From contig CAPYID010000001.1 in the NCBI GenBank assembly GCA_948739805.1, positions 1 through 64,000 on the forward strand: DNA of 64,000 nucleotides. Direction: 5' to 3'. Numbering within the stretch: the first letter of the stretch is position 1; the number at the start of each line of letters is the position of its first letter. The DNA comes from an uncultured Clostridia bacterium (GTDB lineage Bacteria > Bacillota > Clostridia > TANB77 > CAG-508). A program made the position numbers and the translations under genes. The notes beneath the pieces were generated by a model, which was not told the DNA's origin, did not search any database, and saw nothing but the letters and a program-made list of their open reading frames with translations. Positions 17,482 through 27,854 of the stretch are shown piece after piece.

Positions 17482-18132
17482 ATGAAGACAGATAATAACT
17501 TGAAAAAAGTCATAATTATTGTAATTATTATATTATTTATAATTATGGTGGCATTTATAATGTTTTCAAAAACATATAAAGAAGGTCTAATTGAAAATAA
17601 TAAAGAGATATATTCAGATACCAATAATACACCAGAAGAAATAGAATATACTAATAACGAACTATCAAATGAACAAAATGAAACATTAAATACATATAAT
17701 AAAGAGTTTGGAAGTTATCAAATTTCAAAAGAATGGGTAGAAAGTGTACAATATTCTACAAATAATAAATTTTTCTATGTTAAACAGGGTGAAGAAAAAG
17801 AAAGTAGACCTAATAATATTTCTATTAATGAAGGAAAAAATAAATATTCAATTGAACAGCATATGATGTTTAGAACAGCTATTTTAAGGCAATTATCAAT
17901 GCAAGTACAAGGAAAGGATGGTATAACAATAAACGCTAATGGAAGAACTACTGAAAGTGGAATTATAGTTTATACTTTTAACATAAATGATACTAGAGAA
18001 AATGTAACAACAACGCAATATTATATTGTAGGAGATTATAAATATATTTTAGTACATGAAACAGTATATGGAAAATCAGAGGAAACAGATAATATTGCTA
18101 AGGACATTATAAACAGCTTTAAATGGAAGTAA
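17482..18132 (+). CDS. Membrane-anchored extracytoplasmic protein of unknown function
   Basis: A 216-residue protein behind aaaggggga. One N-terminal hydrophobic segment (VIIIVIIILFIIMVAFIMF) anchors an Asn/Glu-rich linker and a C-terminal globular domain of about 130 residues that resembles the PsbP-like fold often annotated in Clostridia (FGSYQISKEWV...TTQYYIVGDYKYILVHETVYG...NIAKDIINSFKW). There is no lipobox. Function unknown. Confidence 0.65.
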   Translation: MKTDNNLKKVIIIVIIILFIIMVAFIMFSKTYKEGLIENNKEIYSDTNNTPEEIEYTNNELSNEQNETLNTYNKEFGSYQISKEWVESVQYSTNNKFFYVKQGEEKESRPNNISINEGKNKYSIEQHMMFRTAILRQLSMQVQGKDGITINANGRTTESGIIVYTFNINDTRENVTTTQYYIVGDYKYILVHETVYGKSEETDNIAKDIINSFKWK

Positions 18133-18175
18133 AAATTAATGTTCTGATTTAATTTGTAAAAAAACATAAAAAACA

Positions 18176-18204
18176 TTGCTTTATTTTAGAATTAATGATA
18201 TAAA
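18176..18204 (+). promoter_or_regulatory. Promoter for the gene at 18237
   Basis: TTGCTT (18176-18181), 17 bases, TATAAA (18199-18204). Confidence 0.5.
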
Positions 18205-18236
18205 ATAAATAATGAAAGACGAAAGGGGAAAATTAT

Positions 18237-18749
18237 ATGAAAAAACCAGTGATGATAGCAATAATAGCAGTAGTTATAGTAGCCATTATAGTAGCAATAA
18301 TAGTTGGAATATCTTTAAACAAACCAAATAAGGAAGAAGAAGGAAATAAGCAACAAGAAATTACAGATGCTGAAAGTTTTAAAAATGTTATGCAAGAAAA
18401 AGGATATATGGTTATGGATGCAAAAAGTCAATTTGCAAATTATAGTAAAATAGAAAAAGTATACATAGCCACTAATGAAAGTTATTCTTATCAAATTGAA
18501 TTTTATCAAATTTCAGATGATGCATATGCAACAAGTTTTTATAACAATAATAAATCCAAATTTGAAGCAGCAAAAACAGAAAACTCTGTTGAAACAAATA
18601 ATGATTTAGAAAACAATTCAAAATATACATTAACAACTGATGATAAATATAAAGCAGTATCAAAAGTAAACAATAACATTATATATTTAGATGTAAAAAC
18701 CGAATATAAAGACACAGTTCAAAAAATATTAGAAGAATTAGGATTTTAA
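18237..18749 (+). CDS. Membrane-anchored protein of unknown function
   Basis: A 170-residue protein behind aaagggg. A long N-terminal hydrophobic helix (VMIAIIAVVIVAIIVAIIVGISL) is followed by a Glu/Lys linker and a globular outside domain with many Tyr and Asn residues (ITDAESFKNVMQEKGYMVMDAKSQF and so on). It may be a DUF4358-like or similar single-domain surface protein, but I do not recognise it. It has its own promoter and terminator, so it is a single-gene unit. Confidence 0.65.
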   Translation: MKKPVMIAIIAVVIVAIIVAIIVGISLNKPNKEEEGNKQQEITDAESFKNVMQEKGYMVMDAKSQFANYSKIEKVYIATNESYSYQIEFYQISDDAYATSFYNNNKSKFEAAKTENSVETNNDLENNSKYTLTTDDKYKAVSKVNNNIIYLDVKTEYKDTVQKILEELGF

Positions 18750-18766
18750 AAATAAGAGAATACGAT

Positions 18767-18792
18767 AAAAGGTGGCAAAGCCACCTTTTGTA
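18767..18792 (+). terminator. Intrinsic terminator
   Basis: Perfect 10-bp stem aaaaggtggc (18767-18776) with gccacctttt (18780-18789), loop aaa, followed by gtattt. Confidence 0.75.
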
Positions 18793-18874
18793 TTTGGAAC
18801 AAAATGTAATATATGTACTTTAAATAATGAAGAGATGTGTTATGATTCAAAAGTAGCAAAATTAGGAGGAAAAA

Positions 18875-19567
18875 TTGAAAATAGAAATTATAAGAAAGAA
18901 ATTGAAGGAACTATCTGAGCCAGAGTATGCAAAATTCAATAAAAAGTTATGTCCAGATACTAAAAAACAAGTTTTAGGAATACGTATACCAAAACTTAGA
19001 ACACTTGCAAAAGAAATCTTAAAATACGAAGAGTGGAAAGAGTTTATAGAAAAAGCAGATACTAATTGTTTTGAAGAGACCATACTAAAAGGTCTAGTTA
19101 TAGCATATTCCAAAATAGATATAAAAGAAAAGCTAATATTAGTAAAAGAATTCATACCAAATATGGATAGTTGGGCAATAACAGATACATTTTGTCCTAC
19201 TTTAAAAATAAAGCCAGAGGACTTAGAAAAAGTATGGAGCTTTATATTACCATACACTAAATCAGACAAAAAATTTGAAGCTAGATTTAGTATAATCATG
19301 ATGTTAGACTATTATATAACAGAAGAATATATTGATAAAGTAATAAAAGTAATAGATGAAATAGAAAACAATGCATATTATGTGCAAATGGCAAAAGCAT
19401 GGATAATAGCTGAAATAGGAATAAAATTTAATTCCAAAGCAATGAAATATTTAAAAGGAGAAAATAAATTAGACAAATTTACATATAACAAAGCATTGCA
19501 AAAAATGATAGAATCATGTAGAATATCTGATGAAACTAAAATATTATTGAAAAATATGAAAAAATAA
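18875..19567 (+). CDS. AlkD-like DNA alkylation repair protein
   Basis: A 230-residue protein from TTG 18875 behind aggagga. AlkD-type enzymes are all-helical HEAT-repeat DNA glycosylases that remove alkylated bases. Family features are the N-terminal GIRIPKLRTLAKEI, the central MDSWAITDTFCPTLK (with the conserved Trp-Asp neighbourhood), the RFSIIMMLDYYI segment and YYVQMAKAWIIAEIGI near the C-terminus. A promoterless start directly after a terminator means its promoter lies in 18793-18860. Confidence 0.8.
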   Translation: MKIEIIRKKLKELSEPEYAKFNKKLCPDTKKQVLGIRIPKLRTLAKEILKYEEWKEFIEKADTNCFEETILKGLVIAYSKIDIKEKLILVKEFIPNMDSWAITDTFCPTLKIKPEDLEKVWSFILPYTKSDKKFEARFSIIMMLDYYITEEYIDKVIKVIDEIENNAYYVQMAKAWIIAEIGIKFNSKAMKYLKGENKLDKFTYNKALQKMIESCRISDETKILLKNMKK

Positions 19568-19620
19568 ATGTAGGGGCACCGTTTGCGGGAATGTATCGTA
19601 GGAAAGACACCACTGTGCCC
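19567..19620. repeat. Dispersed palindromic repeat, copy 4 (long-loop form)
   Basis: Begins aatgtagggg, with gggcac (19573-19578) pairing with gtgccc (19614-19619) across a long loop. Confidence 0.5.
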
Positions 19621-19635
19621 AATGAGGGAGACAAC

Positions 19636-20317
19636 ATGAACAAAATTTTATTAATCGAAGATGATTCAACCATAAGGATGGGAATAAAATATTATTTAGA
19701 AGAAGAACGGTTTTGAAATAATAGAAAAAGAAGAGGGGAATGGAGCTTTTGAATACATAAAAAAAGTAGAAGACATTTCCTTAATATTATTAGATGTAAA
19801 TTTACCAGACATAAATGGATTTGATTTATTCAAAAAAATAAAAGGATTAAAAGATATTCCAATTATATTTTTAACTGCAAACGACTTAGAAGTATCAATA
19901 GTTAGAGGAATAGACATGGGAGCAGAAGATTATATAACTAAGCCCTTTAGAGCAAGAGAACTATTATCTAGAATTAACTCAGTTTTAAGGAGGAATAAAA
20001 AACAAAACAACAAAAATATTATTGAGATAGAAGGAATTACAATAGATTTAGGACAGGCAAAGGTATTAAAAGACGGAAAAGATGTTATGCTCACAGCTTT
20101 GGAATATAAAATTTTAATAACCTTAGCATTAGAACCAAATGTAGTATTTTCCAGAGAACAAATACTAGCAGATATATGGGATGTAAATGAAGATTTTGTT
20201 AATGATAATACATTAACTGTTTATATAAAAAGAATTAGAGAAAAAATAGAAGATGATGCTAATAATCCAAAGATAATAAAAACAATAAGAGGTATGGGGT
20301 ATAAGGTGGAAATTTAG
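19636..20317 (+). pseudogene. OmpR-family response regulator, broken by a single-base insertion
   Basis: Read from ATG 19636, the protein opens KILLIEDDSTIRMGIKYYLEEE and then stops after 26 residues. Removing the C at 19708 restores LEEEGFEIIEKEEG and the rest of the gene: phosphoacceptor in LLLDVNLPD, signalling Thr in LTAND, Lys in ITKPFRARELL, then a winged-helix OmpR DNA-binding domain (LTALEYKILITLALEPNVVFSREQIL through IRGMGYKVEI). It would control the adjacent ABC exporter. The gene is otherwise perfect, so either the break is recent or it is a sequence error. Confidence 0.85.
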
Positions 20318-21538
20318 ATGTTTAAAGATGTAAATAAATTAAGACCATTAGTTATACAAATAATATTATTAATTTTTTTTACTATTTTAGTTAGTATATA
20401 TGCAATACATACACATAATATGTATAAACAAGAAATTATTAGAAATAATGCAAGAATAATAGGAATTATAATAGAAAAATATCCTAATATAGAAATAGAA
20501 GCAATAAAAGAAATAATTTCAGATGATGCAAATATTGAACAAGGAATAGAAACTCTAGGAAAATATGGAATTGATGATATTGAAAACTTAGATGAGATTA
20601 CAAGTATAAATAAATTAAAAAACAAAATGGTTTTAGGAAATATTATTTTTGTAGTATCGGTCATTATAATATATATTTTAATCAATTTATACTTTTATAA
20701 AAAAGAAGATAAAAGGTTAAACGATATAAGTAATTACATAAGTAATATATTAAACAATGATTATTCATTAGATATTAGAGAATATGATGAAGATTCAATA
20801 AGTGCACTTAAAAATTATATTTATAAAATAACAATAAAACTTAGAAACATGAGCGAATATTCACAAAAAGAAAAAGAGTATTTAGAAGTGGCATTATCAG
20901 ATATATCACATCAACTAAAAACACCACTTACAAGTATAATGGTAATGAATGAACTACTTGAAAACAAAAATTTAGAAGAAAGCAAAAGAAAAGAATGCCA
21001 GCAAAAAAGCAAACAGCAACTAGAAAAAATACAATGGCTAATAACTAGTTTACTTAAAATTTCTCAGATAGATAGTGGAACAATAAAACTAAAAAAAGAA
21101 AATGTAAATGCAAAGGAATTGATTAATAAAACTCAAGAACCATTAATTATACAAATAGAAGCAAAAAGCATAACTTTAGTAAAAGACATAGAAGAAAACC
21201 TGGAAATAATTTGTGATGAAAATTGGACAGTAGAAGCTTTAATAAATATAATAAAAAATGCTTATGAACACACAGAAAAAGAAGGAACAATAAAAATAAT
21301 GGTACAAGGAAATCCAATATATAATGAAATAAAAATAGAAGACAATGGAAGTGGAATAAGAGAAGAAGACATAAACCATATATTTGAAAGATTTTACAAA
21401 GGGAAATCTAATAAAGAAAGTATAGGAATAGGATTAAATATGTCAAAAACAATTATAGAAAAACAAAATGGAACCATAGAGGTACAAAGTACAGAGGGAG
21501 TAGGCACATGTTTTACAATCAAAATGTTCAAATTTTAA
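20318..21538 (+). CDS. Sensor histidine kinase
   Basis: A 406-residue membrane kinase starting one base after the response regulator stop, so translationally coupled. Two membrane helices (about 11-28 and 105-125) enclose an extracytoplasmic loop of about 75 residues. Then come a HAMP-like segment, the HisKA box SDISHQLKTPLTSI with the phosphorylated His, the N box NIIKNAYEHTEKEG, and G1/G2 boxes DNGSGI and GIGLNMSK. The large sensor loop distinguishes it from the loop-less BceS type. Its partner regulator at 19636 is frameshifted in this sequence. Confidence 0.9.
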   Translation: MFKDVNKLRPLVIQIILLIFFTILVSIYAIHTHNMYKQEIIRNNARIIGIIIEKYPNIEIEAIKEIISDDANIEQGIETLGKYGIDDIENLDEITSINKLKNKMVLGNIIFVVSVIIIYILINLYFYKKEDKRLNDISNYISNILNNDYSLDIREYDEDSISALKNYIYKITIKLRNMSEYSQKEKEYLEVALSDISHQLKTPLTSIMVMNELLENKNLEESKRKECQQKSKQQLEKIQWLITSLLKISQIDSGTIKLKKENVNAKELINKTQEPLIIQIEAKSITLVKDIEENLEIICDENWTVEALINIIKNAYEHTEKEGTIKIMVQGNPIYNEIKIEDNGSGIREEDINHIFERFYKGKSNKESIGIGLNMSKTIIEKQNGTIEVQSTEGVGTCFTIKMFKF

Positions 21539-21626
21539 AGGGCGAAAAATAATCGCCATTTCGCGTTGTTGTTCTTCGAAAGAAAATCCGTTTTTTAAGA
21601 GTCATATAGTTGTCCTCCTTATATTG

Positions 21627-21680
21627 CACGTCCGTTAAGAAATTGTAGAGAGAATGTAGGGGCAGGCCTTGTGTCTGCCC
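21627..21680. repeat. Dispersed palindromic repeat, copy 5 with an adjoining relic
   Basis: A cacgtccgttaa relic (21627-21638) precedes a full copy (21653-21680) with gggcag/ctgccc arms. Upstream, 21541-21600 contains a gttcttcgaa stretch also found beside copy 7. Confidence 0.55.
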
Positions 21681-21689
21681 ATTGAAATG

Positions 21690-21737
21690 TGACAAAATTG
21701 TAATATTTTTTGTCACTGTAAAGTCATCTAATATTTA
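21690..21737 (+). promoter_or_regulatory. Inverted repeat and promoter for the ABC exporter
   Basis: tgacaaaa (21690-21697) and ttttgtca (21708-21715) form an inverted repeat whose right arm contains the -35 TTGTCA (21710-21715); a TATTTA -10 lies 16 bases on (21732-21737). A likely binding site for the response regulator encoded upstream. Confidence 0.5.
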
Positions 21738-21773
21738 TATAATTAAAGCATAAAAGTTAAGGGAGGATAAGAA

Positions 21774-22454
21774 ATGGAAATTTTAAGAGTTGAAAACTTA
21801 TGTAAAACTTATGGAAAAAATGAGACACTTGTAAAAGCACTAGATGGAATAAGTTTTAGTGTTGATAAGGGAGAATTTGTTGCCATAGTAGGAGCAAGTG
21901 GAAGCGGAAAATCAACACTATTGCATATACTTGGAGGAGTAGATAGGCCAACCTCAGGGAAGGTTTTAGTAGATAACAAAGATGTATTCAAATTAAATGA
22001 GACAAATCTAGCAGTATTTAGAAGAAGGCAAGTAGGACTTATTTATCAATTTTATAATCTAATACCAATTTTAAATGTTGAAGAAAACATAACACTTCCA
22101 TTATTATTAGATGGAAAGCAACCAGATAGTAGATATTTAGAAGAATTAATAGACACATTAGGACTAAGAGGAAGAGTAAAACATTTACCAAACGAACTAT
22201 CAGGAGGACAACAACAAAGAGTATCAATAGGTAGAGCATTAATGAATAGACCAGCAGTATTACTTGCAGACGAACCAACAGGAAACTTAGACAGTAAAGC
22301 ATCAAGGGAAATTATTGAACTATTAAAACTATCAAACAAAAAATATGAACAAACAATTATAATGATAACACATGATAATAGTCTAGCATTAAATGCAGAT
22401 AGAATAATTACTATTGATGACGGTAAAATCATTAGTGATAAGAAGGTGAAATAA
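21774..22454 (+). CDS. ABC transporter ATP-binding protein (LolD/MacB type)
   Basis: A 226-residue ATPase behind gggagga. Walker A GASGSGKST near residue 40, Q-loop IYQFYNLIP, signature LSGGQQQR, Walker B VLLADEPTGNLD and the His switch ITHD are all intact. It powers the FtsX-type permease encoded right behind it. Together with the two-component pair it makes an exporter locus of the kind used for antimicrobial-peptide resistance or lipoprotein/peptide export (Vex/Vnc- and Bce-like). Core ATPase residues show no decay. Confidence 0.92.
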   Translation: MEILRVENLCKTYGKNETLVKALDGISFSVDKGEFVAIVGASGSGKSTLLHILGGVDRPTSGKVLVDNKDVFKLNETNLAVFRRRQVGLIYQFYNLIPILNVEENITLPLLLDGKQPDSRYLEELIDTLGLRGRVKHLPNELSGGQQQRVSIGRALMNRPAVLLADEPTGNLDSKASREIIELLKLSNKKYEQTIIMITHDNSLALNADRIITIDDGKIISDKKVK

Positions 22455-25104
22455 ATGGGAATATTAAAAAGTTTAACTATGAAACACCTTCTAATGAATA
22501 AAAGAAGAACATTAGTTACAATTATTGGGATAATATTGTCAACAGCATTAATGCTAGGTATAGGATTACTTTTTTCAAGTTTTCATCAAGCTATGCTTAA
22601 TGATGCTATAGACAATCATGGAGATTATAATGCAATTTTTAATCAATTAAAAGAAAAAGACTTGAATGCATTAAAAGAGAATGTAACTATAAAAGAAATT
22701 TTTTATGAACAAAATGTTGGATATGCACATTTAGAGGGAATAAAAAATGATAGCAAACCATATTTAAGACTAAAAAATGTTAGTAAAAATTATCTAGAAA
22801 GATTAGAATTGATGGATGGTAGAATGCCTAATAATTCAAATGAATTATTAATATCTAGCCATATAGAAACTAATGGAGGAGTAAAACTAAATGTAGGAGA
22901 TAAAATTAAGCTAGAACTTGGATATAGAGTTGATGAAGAAGGATATATATTAGATATTGTACAACTAATAAATAAAGACAATGAAAAATTTTATTATGAC
23001 GATGGAGAAATTATAACTACACTACGTTATACAGAAAACGAAAAACTAGAAATTTGTGAGACAAGAGAATTCACTATAGTGGGAATTGTAGTAAGAAGTA
23101 ATCTGGAAGAACGCTATTCTTGTGGATATTCAGTATTTACATTAAAAGAAGAAATTAAAGATGAAGAAAAAGTAAATAGTTATGTAATATATAAAAATCC
23201 TAGCAAGACCTTTGAAAATTCAGAGAAATTAGGGGAAATATTAAAACTTTCAAAAAATGATATAGAATATAATAATCAATTATTATATTTTTATGGAACA
23301 AGTCAAAGTGGAAACTTTACAGCAACAGTAGCTGGTATGATGTCAATTACACTTGCATTATTGTCTGTTGGATGTATTATTGTAATATACAATTCATTTG
23401 CAATATCTACAATGGAAAGAAAAAAACAATTTGGTCTATTATCAAGCATAGGGGCAACTAAAAGGCAGATAAGAAATACAGTAATTTTTGAAGCATTAAT
23501 AGTAGGAAGCATAGGAATAGTAATAGGTGTAGCAGGAGCATTTTTAGGAATATATGTAGTACTTCAAATATTAAATAACCTTATTCAAGACATGATGGGA
23601 GTGACTTTTCAATTAACAATAAATCCTGTATATGTAATTATTCCCTTAATATTTATGTGTACAGTAATACTAATATCTGCTTGGATACCTGCAAAAAGAG
23701 CAAGTAGAGTTACACCAGTAGAAGCAATACGACAAAATGATGAAATAAAGATAAACAAAAAGAAAATAAGAACAAGTAAACTAATAACCAAAATATTTGG
23801 AGTAGAAGGAGAAATTGCGCTAAAAAATATAAAAAGAAATAAAAGAAAATACAGAATAACGATAATATCATTATTTATAAGTATAGTATTATTTATATCA
23901 TTTAGCTCATACTTGCAATTCCTTGTAGGAACAAGTGAAGGATTGGTATATCCATATAATTATGATAGTGCAGTATATTTTTATGATGAAAATGAAGAAT
24001 TAAAACAAAGAGTTACAGACGATATATTAAGTATAGAAAATATAGAAAAATACTCAATCATTGATGAACTTTGGTTCCCATATGAAACCCTTGAAGAAGA
24101 TAGATATAATAAAGAATATTATGAATATCATAAAAAACTATATGAGGAAAGCTTCAATATAAATATTGTAAAGCTTTCAGACGAAGAATATAGAGAATAT
24201 ATAGAAAAAATAAATGGAACTTATGGTCAATCAATATTACTTAACCAAGCAAGAATTAAAAAAGATTCTGTAACAAATATAGTAACACTACTAGAAAATA
24301 CTAAAAATCTTAGCTTAAATTTAAAAATACCAGAATATACAGATGATGTGGATAATAAAGAAACAAAAGTAATAGCAGAAGAAAAAACTCTAAAAATAGA
24401 TAATATAATAGCAACAAAAGAAACAATCTTTGCAACAGACCACTATAAATTTAGAGAAACAACTACTTTAATTGTAAATAATGAGACATATAGTAAAATA
24501 TATGAATGGAAAAAAAGAAATTTAAAAGATAACACTGATTATTCTCCAACAATGAAAATATTGATAAAAACCTCAGAAATTAAGAAATTTGCAGAGGAAG
24601 GAGAAAAAATAGAAACAAAATATAATTCAGGAAATCATGAAATTTATATATCAAATATTGCGTTAGACAATCAAGAAGAAAAAAACTTAGTACTTGCAAT
24701 AAAAATACTTTTATATGGTTTCATAAGTTTAGTAACATTAATTGGAGTTACAAGTGTATTTAATACAATAAGCACAAGTATATCTTTAAGGCAAAAGGAA
24801 TTTGCGATGTTAAGAAGTATGGGGCTAACACCTCGGTGGATTTAATAAAATACTATTCTTAGAAAGTTTATTCTTTGGATTAAAATCATTAATATATGCA
24901 CTTCCAGTTTCATTTGTTGTAATATTTTTAATATCAAGATCAATAGCAAATATAATGAAATTCAGTGACTTTTTAATACCTTGGAATAGCATAATAATCT
25001 CAGTAGTAGGAGTATTTGCGTTAGTGCTTTCAACAATGATGTATTCAGCAAGCAAAATAAAAAAAGAAAATATCTTAGAAGCAATAAGACAGGAAAATAT
25101 ATAA
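22455..25104 (+). pseudogene. FtsX/MacB-type ABC permease, C-terminus broken by a single-base insertion
   Basis: The frame from ATG 22455 runs 796 residues and stops at 24845 in ...MLRSMGLTPRWI. Removing the C at 24834 gives LTPGGFNKILFLESLFFGLKSL and restores about 85 more residues, including the last two membrane helices, ending ...EAIRQENI at 25104. The protein has an N-terminal helix and MacB-PCD-like outside domain, a first FtsX domain (about 285-430), a long second outside domain, and a final FtsX domain. It pairs with the ATPase at 21774. Without the last helices the permease would probably be inactive. Confidence 0.85.
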
Positions 25105-25219
25105 TTAAAGAGCAAAATTATAGTCCGAAAATTATAAAACATGCGGAGAGTATAGAAAAAGTTGTGTAAATAAATCCTTCCGTGATAAAATATAAAAATA
25201 TCAAGGAGGGATTTTTTCT

Positions 25220-25423
25220 ATGGGAAAAAAAGTAGAAAAAGAAAAAAATGAAATAGTAGAGGAATTTTTTAGAAGGAATGACCCTAAGGATATCAAGTCT
25301 ATGGGAGATATGTATGCAGTGTGGAATAGGGATAGATATAGATGGAATGAAAAAAGTATTAGATATAATCTGATGTTTTATCTATTCCATTTTCTTCTGT
25401 ATAATAGAAATATTCTCCTTTAA
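25220..25423 (+). pseudogene. Short ORF, possible N-terminal remnant of a transposase
   Basis: A 67-residue reading frame behind aaggaggg: a charged start (KKVEKEKNEIVEEFFRRNDPKDIKSMGDM) that then runs into an unrelated hydrophobic tail. It looks like the first part of a longer gene cut off near 25375. Resemblance to IS256-type N-termini is weak, so the identity is uncertain. A second fragment, a 30-residue open stretch ending at 25735 (IIGIIGSKEDAEKLKREQ), lies downstream in the same debris zone. Confidence 0.3.
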
Positions 25424-25640
25424 ATTTTCCTGTTACTATTTTATCCACAGTATCTATAGTTTTACGGGTAGACAAACCACAATTAACAAGACAAGTGAGG
25501 CACAAGCCCATAACATGAGGAGAAAACTTACGAAATTGAAGGCTAGAAGCATTTTTAGGTAAAGAATATAATAAAGGCAATTTATCAACTTTAAGCTTTA
25601 AAGGTATATTTTTAACAATAAAATTAAATAAAAATAAAAG
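25359..25640 (-). pseudogene. Minus-strand gene fragment of unknown origin
   Basis: An open frame without a convincing start codon (KVDKLPLLYSLPKNASSLQFRKFSPHVMGL...CGLSTRKTIDTVDKI). The absence of a start or ribosome-binding site and its overlap with the plus-strand fragment suggest debris left by an insertion or rearrangement, perhaps a transposase piece. Confidence 0.25.
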
Positions 25641-25782
25641 CTGATTTTATAATTGGAATAATTGGTTCAAAAGAAGATGCTGAAAAGCTAAAAAGAGAAC
25701 AAAAAAATACAGATAAGAACAATAGAAGTTTATAATTAATCTTCAGTACACATAGATGGTAGCTTAAGTTTAATATTAATAT

Positions 25783-25814
25783 AAAACGCACAGCTTAGAA
25801 GCTTTGCGTTTTTA
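25783..25814 (+). terminator. Two-tier terminator upstream of asnB
   Basis: aaaacgca/tgcgtttt outer stem (25783-25790, 25805-25812) and agctt/aagct inner stem (25792-25796, 25799-25803), followed by T residues. It insulates asnB from upstream reading. Confidence 0.75.
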
Positions 25815-25849
25815 CTAATTGTAACAAAATTAAAATTTCCAAATAGTAC

Positions 25850-25903
25850 TTGACAAAAACGGATTACAGATGTAATCTATATTATAAGATTACATCTGTA
25901 ATC
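25850..25903 (+). promoter_or_regulatory. asnB promoter with two BlaI/MecI-type operators
   Basis: -35 TTGACA (25850-25855) and -10 TAATCT (25873-25878) are 17 bases apart. Two 16-base operators, 25862-25877 and 25888-25903, each have GATTACA and TGTAATC arms around a 2-base centre; they contain the TACA-N2-TGTA core bound by BlaI/MecI repressors. The first covers the -10 box, the second lies around and after the start point. The repressor gene blaI is directly downstream of asnB. Confidence 0.8.
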
Positions 25904-25932
25904 TTATAATCGGAGTATGAGGAGGAAATATT

Positions 25933-27747
25933 ATGTGTGGAATAGTAGGATTTATAAGTTCAAAAGGAGAAAAAGGAAAAATAATAAAAAAGATGACAGA
26001 TAGACTAATTCATCGTGGACCAGATGAAGAAGGGTTTTATATAGATGAAAATATTGCTTTAGGTCATCGTAGATTATCAATCATAGATTTAGATAATGGG
26101 AAACAACCAATTAGTAATAAAAAATTCGTAGTCATATTTAATGGTGAAATATATAATTATATGGAATTAAAAGCAGAGTTAATAGAAAAAAAATATAAAT
26201 TTGAAACTGATAGTGATACAGAAATACTATTACATGGGTATGAAGAATGGGGAAATAATCTTCCTGAAAAATTGAGAGGAATGTTTGCATTTACTATTTG
26301 GGATAAAGAAAATAAAACTTTATTTTGTGCTCGTGATAATTTTGGAATAAAACCATTATATTATTATAAAAATGAAGATGTATTTATGTTTGCTTCAGAA
26401 ATAAAAGCATTTTTAGAACACCCAAAATTTGAAAAAATATTGAACAAAGATTTAATTAATCTATATCTATCTTTTAGTTTTACACCAACAAATGAAACAT
26501 TCTTCAAAGGTGTATATTGTTTAGAACCAGGACATACATTAACATTAAAAGATAATAAAATAAATATAGAACAATATTATGAGATAGATTTAAGGGAACA
26601 GAATAGAGAATTTGACGATGTAGTAGAAGAAATAAGTAAAACAATGAAAAGTTCTGTAGAATATCACAAAATAAGTGATGTTGAGGTTGGAGCATTTTTA
26701 TCTAGTGGAATTGATTCTTCATATATTGTGAGTTTAGCAAAACCAAACAAAACATATACAATAGGATATAACTTACCAAAATATAGCGAAATAAGATACA
26801 CAAAAAAATTAGCAGAAACATTAGGAATTAAGAATATAAGCAAAAAAGTATCTCAAAAAGAATATATGGATGGAGTTGAAAAAATGCTATATCACATGGA
26901 TGAACCATGTGCTGACCCATCGGCTATAGCTTTATATTTTGTATCAAAATTAGCAAGTAATGATGTAAAGGTTATAATGTCTGGAGAAGGGGCAGATGAA
27001 TTTTTTGGGGGATATAATACATATAGAGAAGTGGTAGATTATAAAGCATATGATAAAATACCATATTTAATCCGCCATTCGTTATCCAGAATTTTTAGTT
27101 ATTTACCAGAATTTAAAGGACGTAATTTTATTGTACGTAGAGGTATTAAACTAGAAAATGATTATGTAGGAGTAAATAAAATATTTAGTGATGAAGAAAT
27201 AAATAAAGTTTTAAGTTTTAAAAGTAAAATAAAAAATAAAGATATAACAAAATCTTTATTTGATAAAAATAGAGATAAAAGCGATATTGTAAAAATGCAG
27301 GCAGTAGATATAAAATATTGGCTTGTGAAAAATATTCTTTTAAAAGTAGATAAAATGACAATGGCAAATTCAATTGAAGCAAGAACCCCTTTTATAGATA
27401 AAGAAGTTTTTAAGGTAGCAAGTACAATGCCATTAAAATGTAAATTATCAAAAGATAATACAAAAATTGCATTAAGAGAAGCGAGTAAAAAAGATATTCC
27501 GAATGAAGCTTATAAAAAGAAAAAATTAGGTTTTCCAGTACCAATAAGGGAATGGATAAGAGAAGATGTAGTGTATAGCGAAATAAAGCAAACAATAGAA
27601 CAAGACTTTGTTAGTGAATTTTTTAACCAAAAATATGTAATCAAATTATTAGAGCAACATAGAAATCATAAAAAAGATAACTATAAGAAAATTTGGTCAA
27701 TATATTGTTTTATCAAATGGTATGAAATATATTTTATTAATAGCTAG
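25933..27747 (+). CDS. asnB: Glutamine-hydrolysing asparagine synthetase-type amidotransferase AsnB
   Basis: A 604-residue protein behind gaggagg. The N-terminal Ntn glutaminase has the nucleophile Cys2 (MCGIVGF) and RLIHRGPD, GHRRLSIIDL, FNGEIYNY and DTEILLHGYE. The C-terminal synthetase has the PP-loop LSSGIDSSY and the GEGADEFFGGY motif. It transfers ammonia from glutamine to a carboxylate, classically aspartate. Relatives in Firmicutes amidate meso-diaminopimelate in peptidoglycan, and control by BlaI-type operators together with blaI/blaR1 next door makes a cell-wall role attractive, though the substrate cannot be read from sequence. Confidence 0.92.
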   Translation: MCGIVGFISSKGEKGKIIKKMTDRLIHRGPDEEGFYIDENIALGHRRLSIIDLDNGKQPISNKKFVVIFNGEIYNYMELKAELIEKKYKFETDSDTEILLHGYEEWGNNLPEKLRGMFAFTIWDKENKTLFCARDNFGIKPLYYYKNEDVFMFASEIKAFLEHPKFEKILNKDLINLYLSFSFTPTNETFFKGVYCLEPGHTLTLKDNKINIEQYYEIDLREQNREFDDVVEEISKTMKSSVEYHKISDVEVGAFLSSGIDSSYIVSLAKPNKTYTIGYNLPKYSEIRYTKKLAETLGIKNISKKVSQKEYMDGVEKMLYHMDEPCADPSAIALYFVSKLASNDVKVIMSGEGADEFFGGYNTYREVVDYKAYDKIPYLIRHSLSRIFSYLPEFKGRNFIVRRGIKLENDYVGVNKIFSDEEINKVLSFKSKIKNKDITKSLFDKNRDKSDIVKMQAVDIKYWLVKNILLKVDKMTMANSIEARTPFIDKEVFKVASTMPLKCKLSKDNTKIALREASKKDIPNEAYKKKKLGFPVPIREWIREDVVYSEIKQTIEQDFVSEFFNQKYVIKLLEQHRNHKKDNYKKIWSIYCFIKWYEIYFINS

Positions 27748-27793
27748 AAACTATAGCTTTTCTCCTTACAATTGAAAACTGTGAATAAATTAC

Positions 27794-27833
27794 TTGACAA
27801 AATAATTAAGATATTATAATCTTACATTTGTAA
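27794..27833 (+). promoter_or_regulatory. blaI promoter with BlaI/MecI-type operator
   Basis: TTGACA (27794-27799) and TATAAT (27815-27820, spacing 15) are followed at once by TTACA-tt-TGTAA (27822-27833), the same operator core as in front of asnB. A direct repeat taatcttaca (27817 and 27831) overlaps it. It implies autoregulation by BlaI. Confidence 0.75.
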
Positions 27834-27854
27834 TCTTACAGAAAGGAGAGAATA

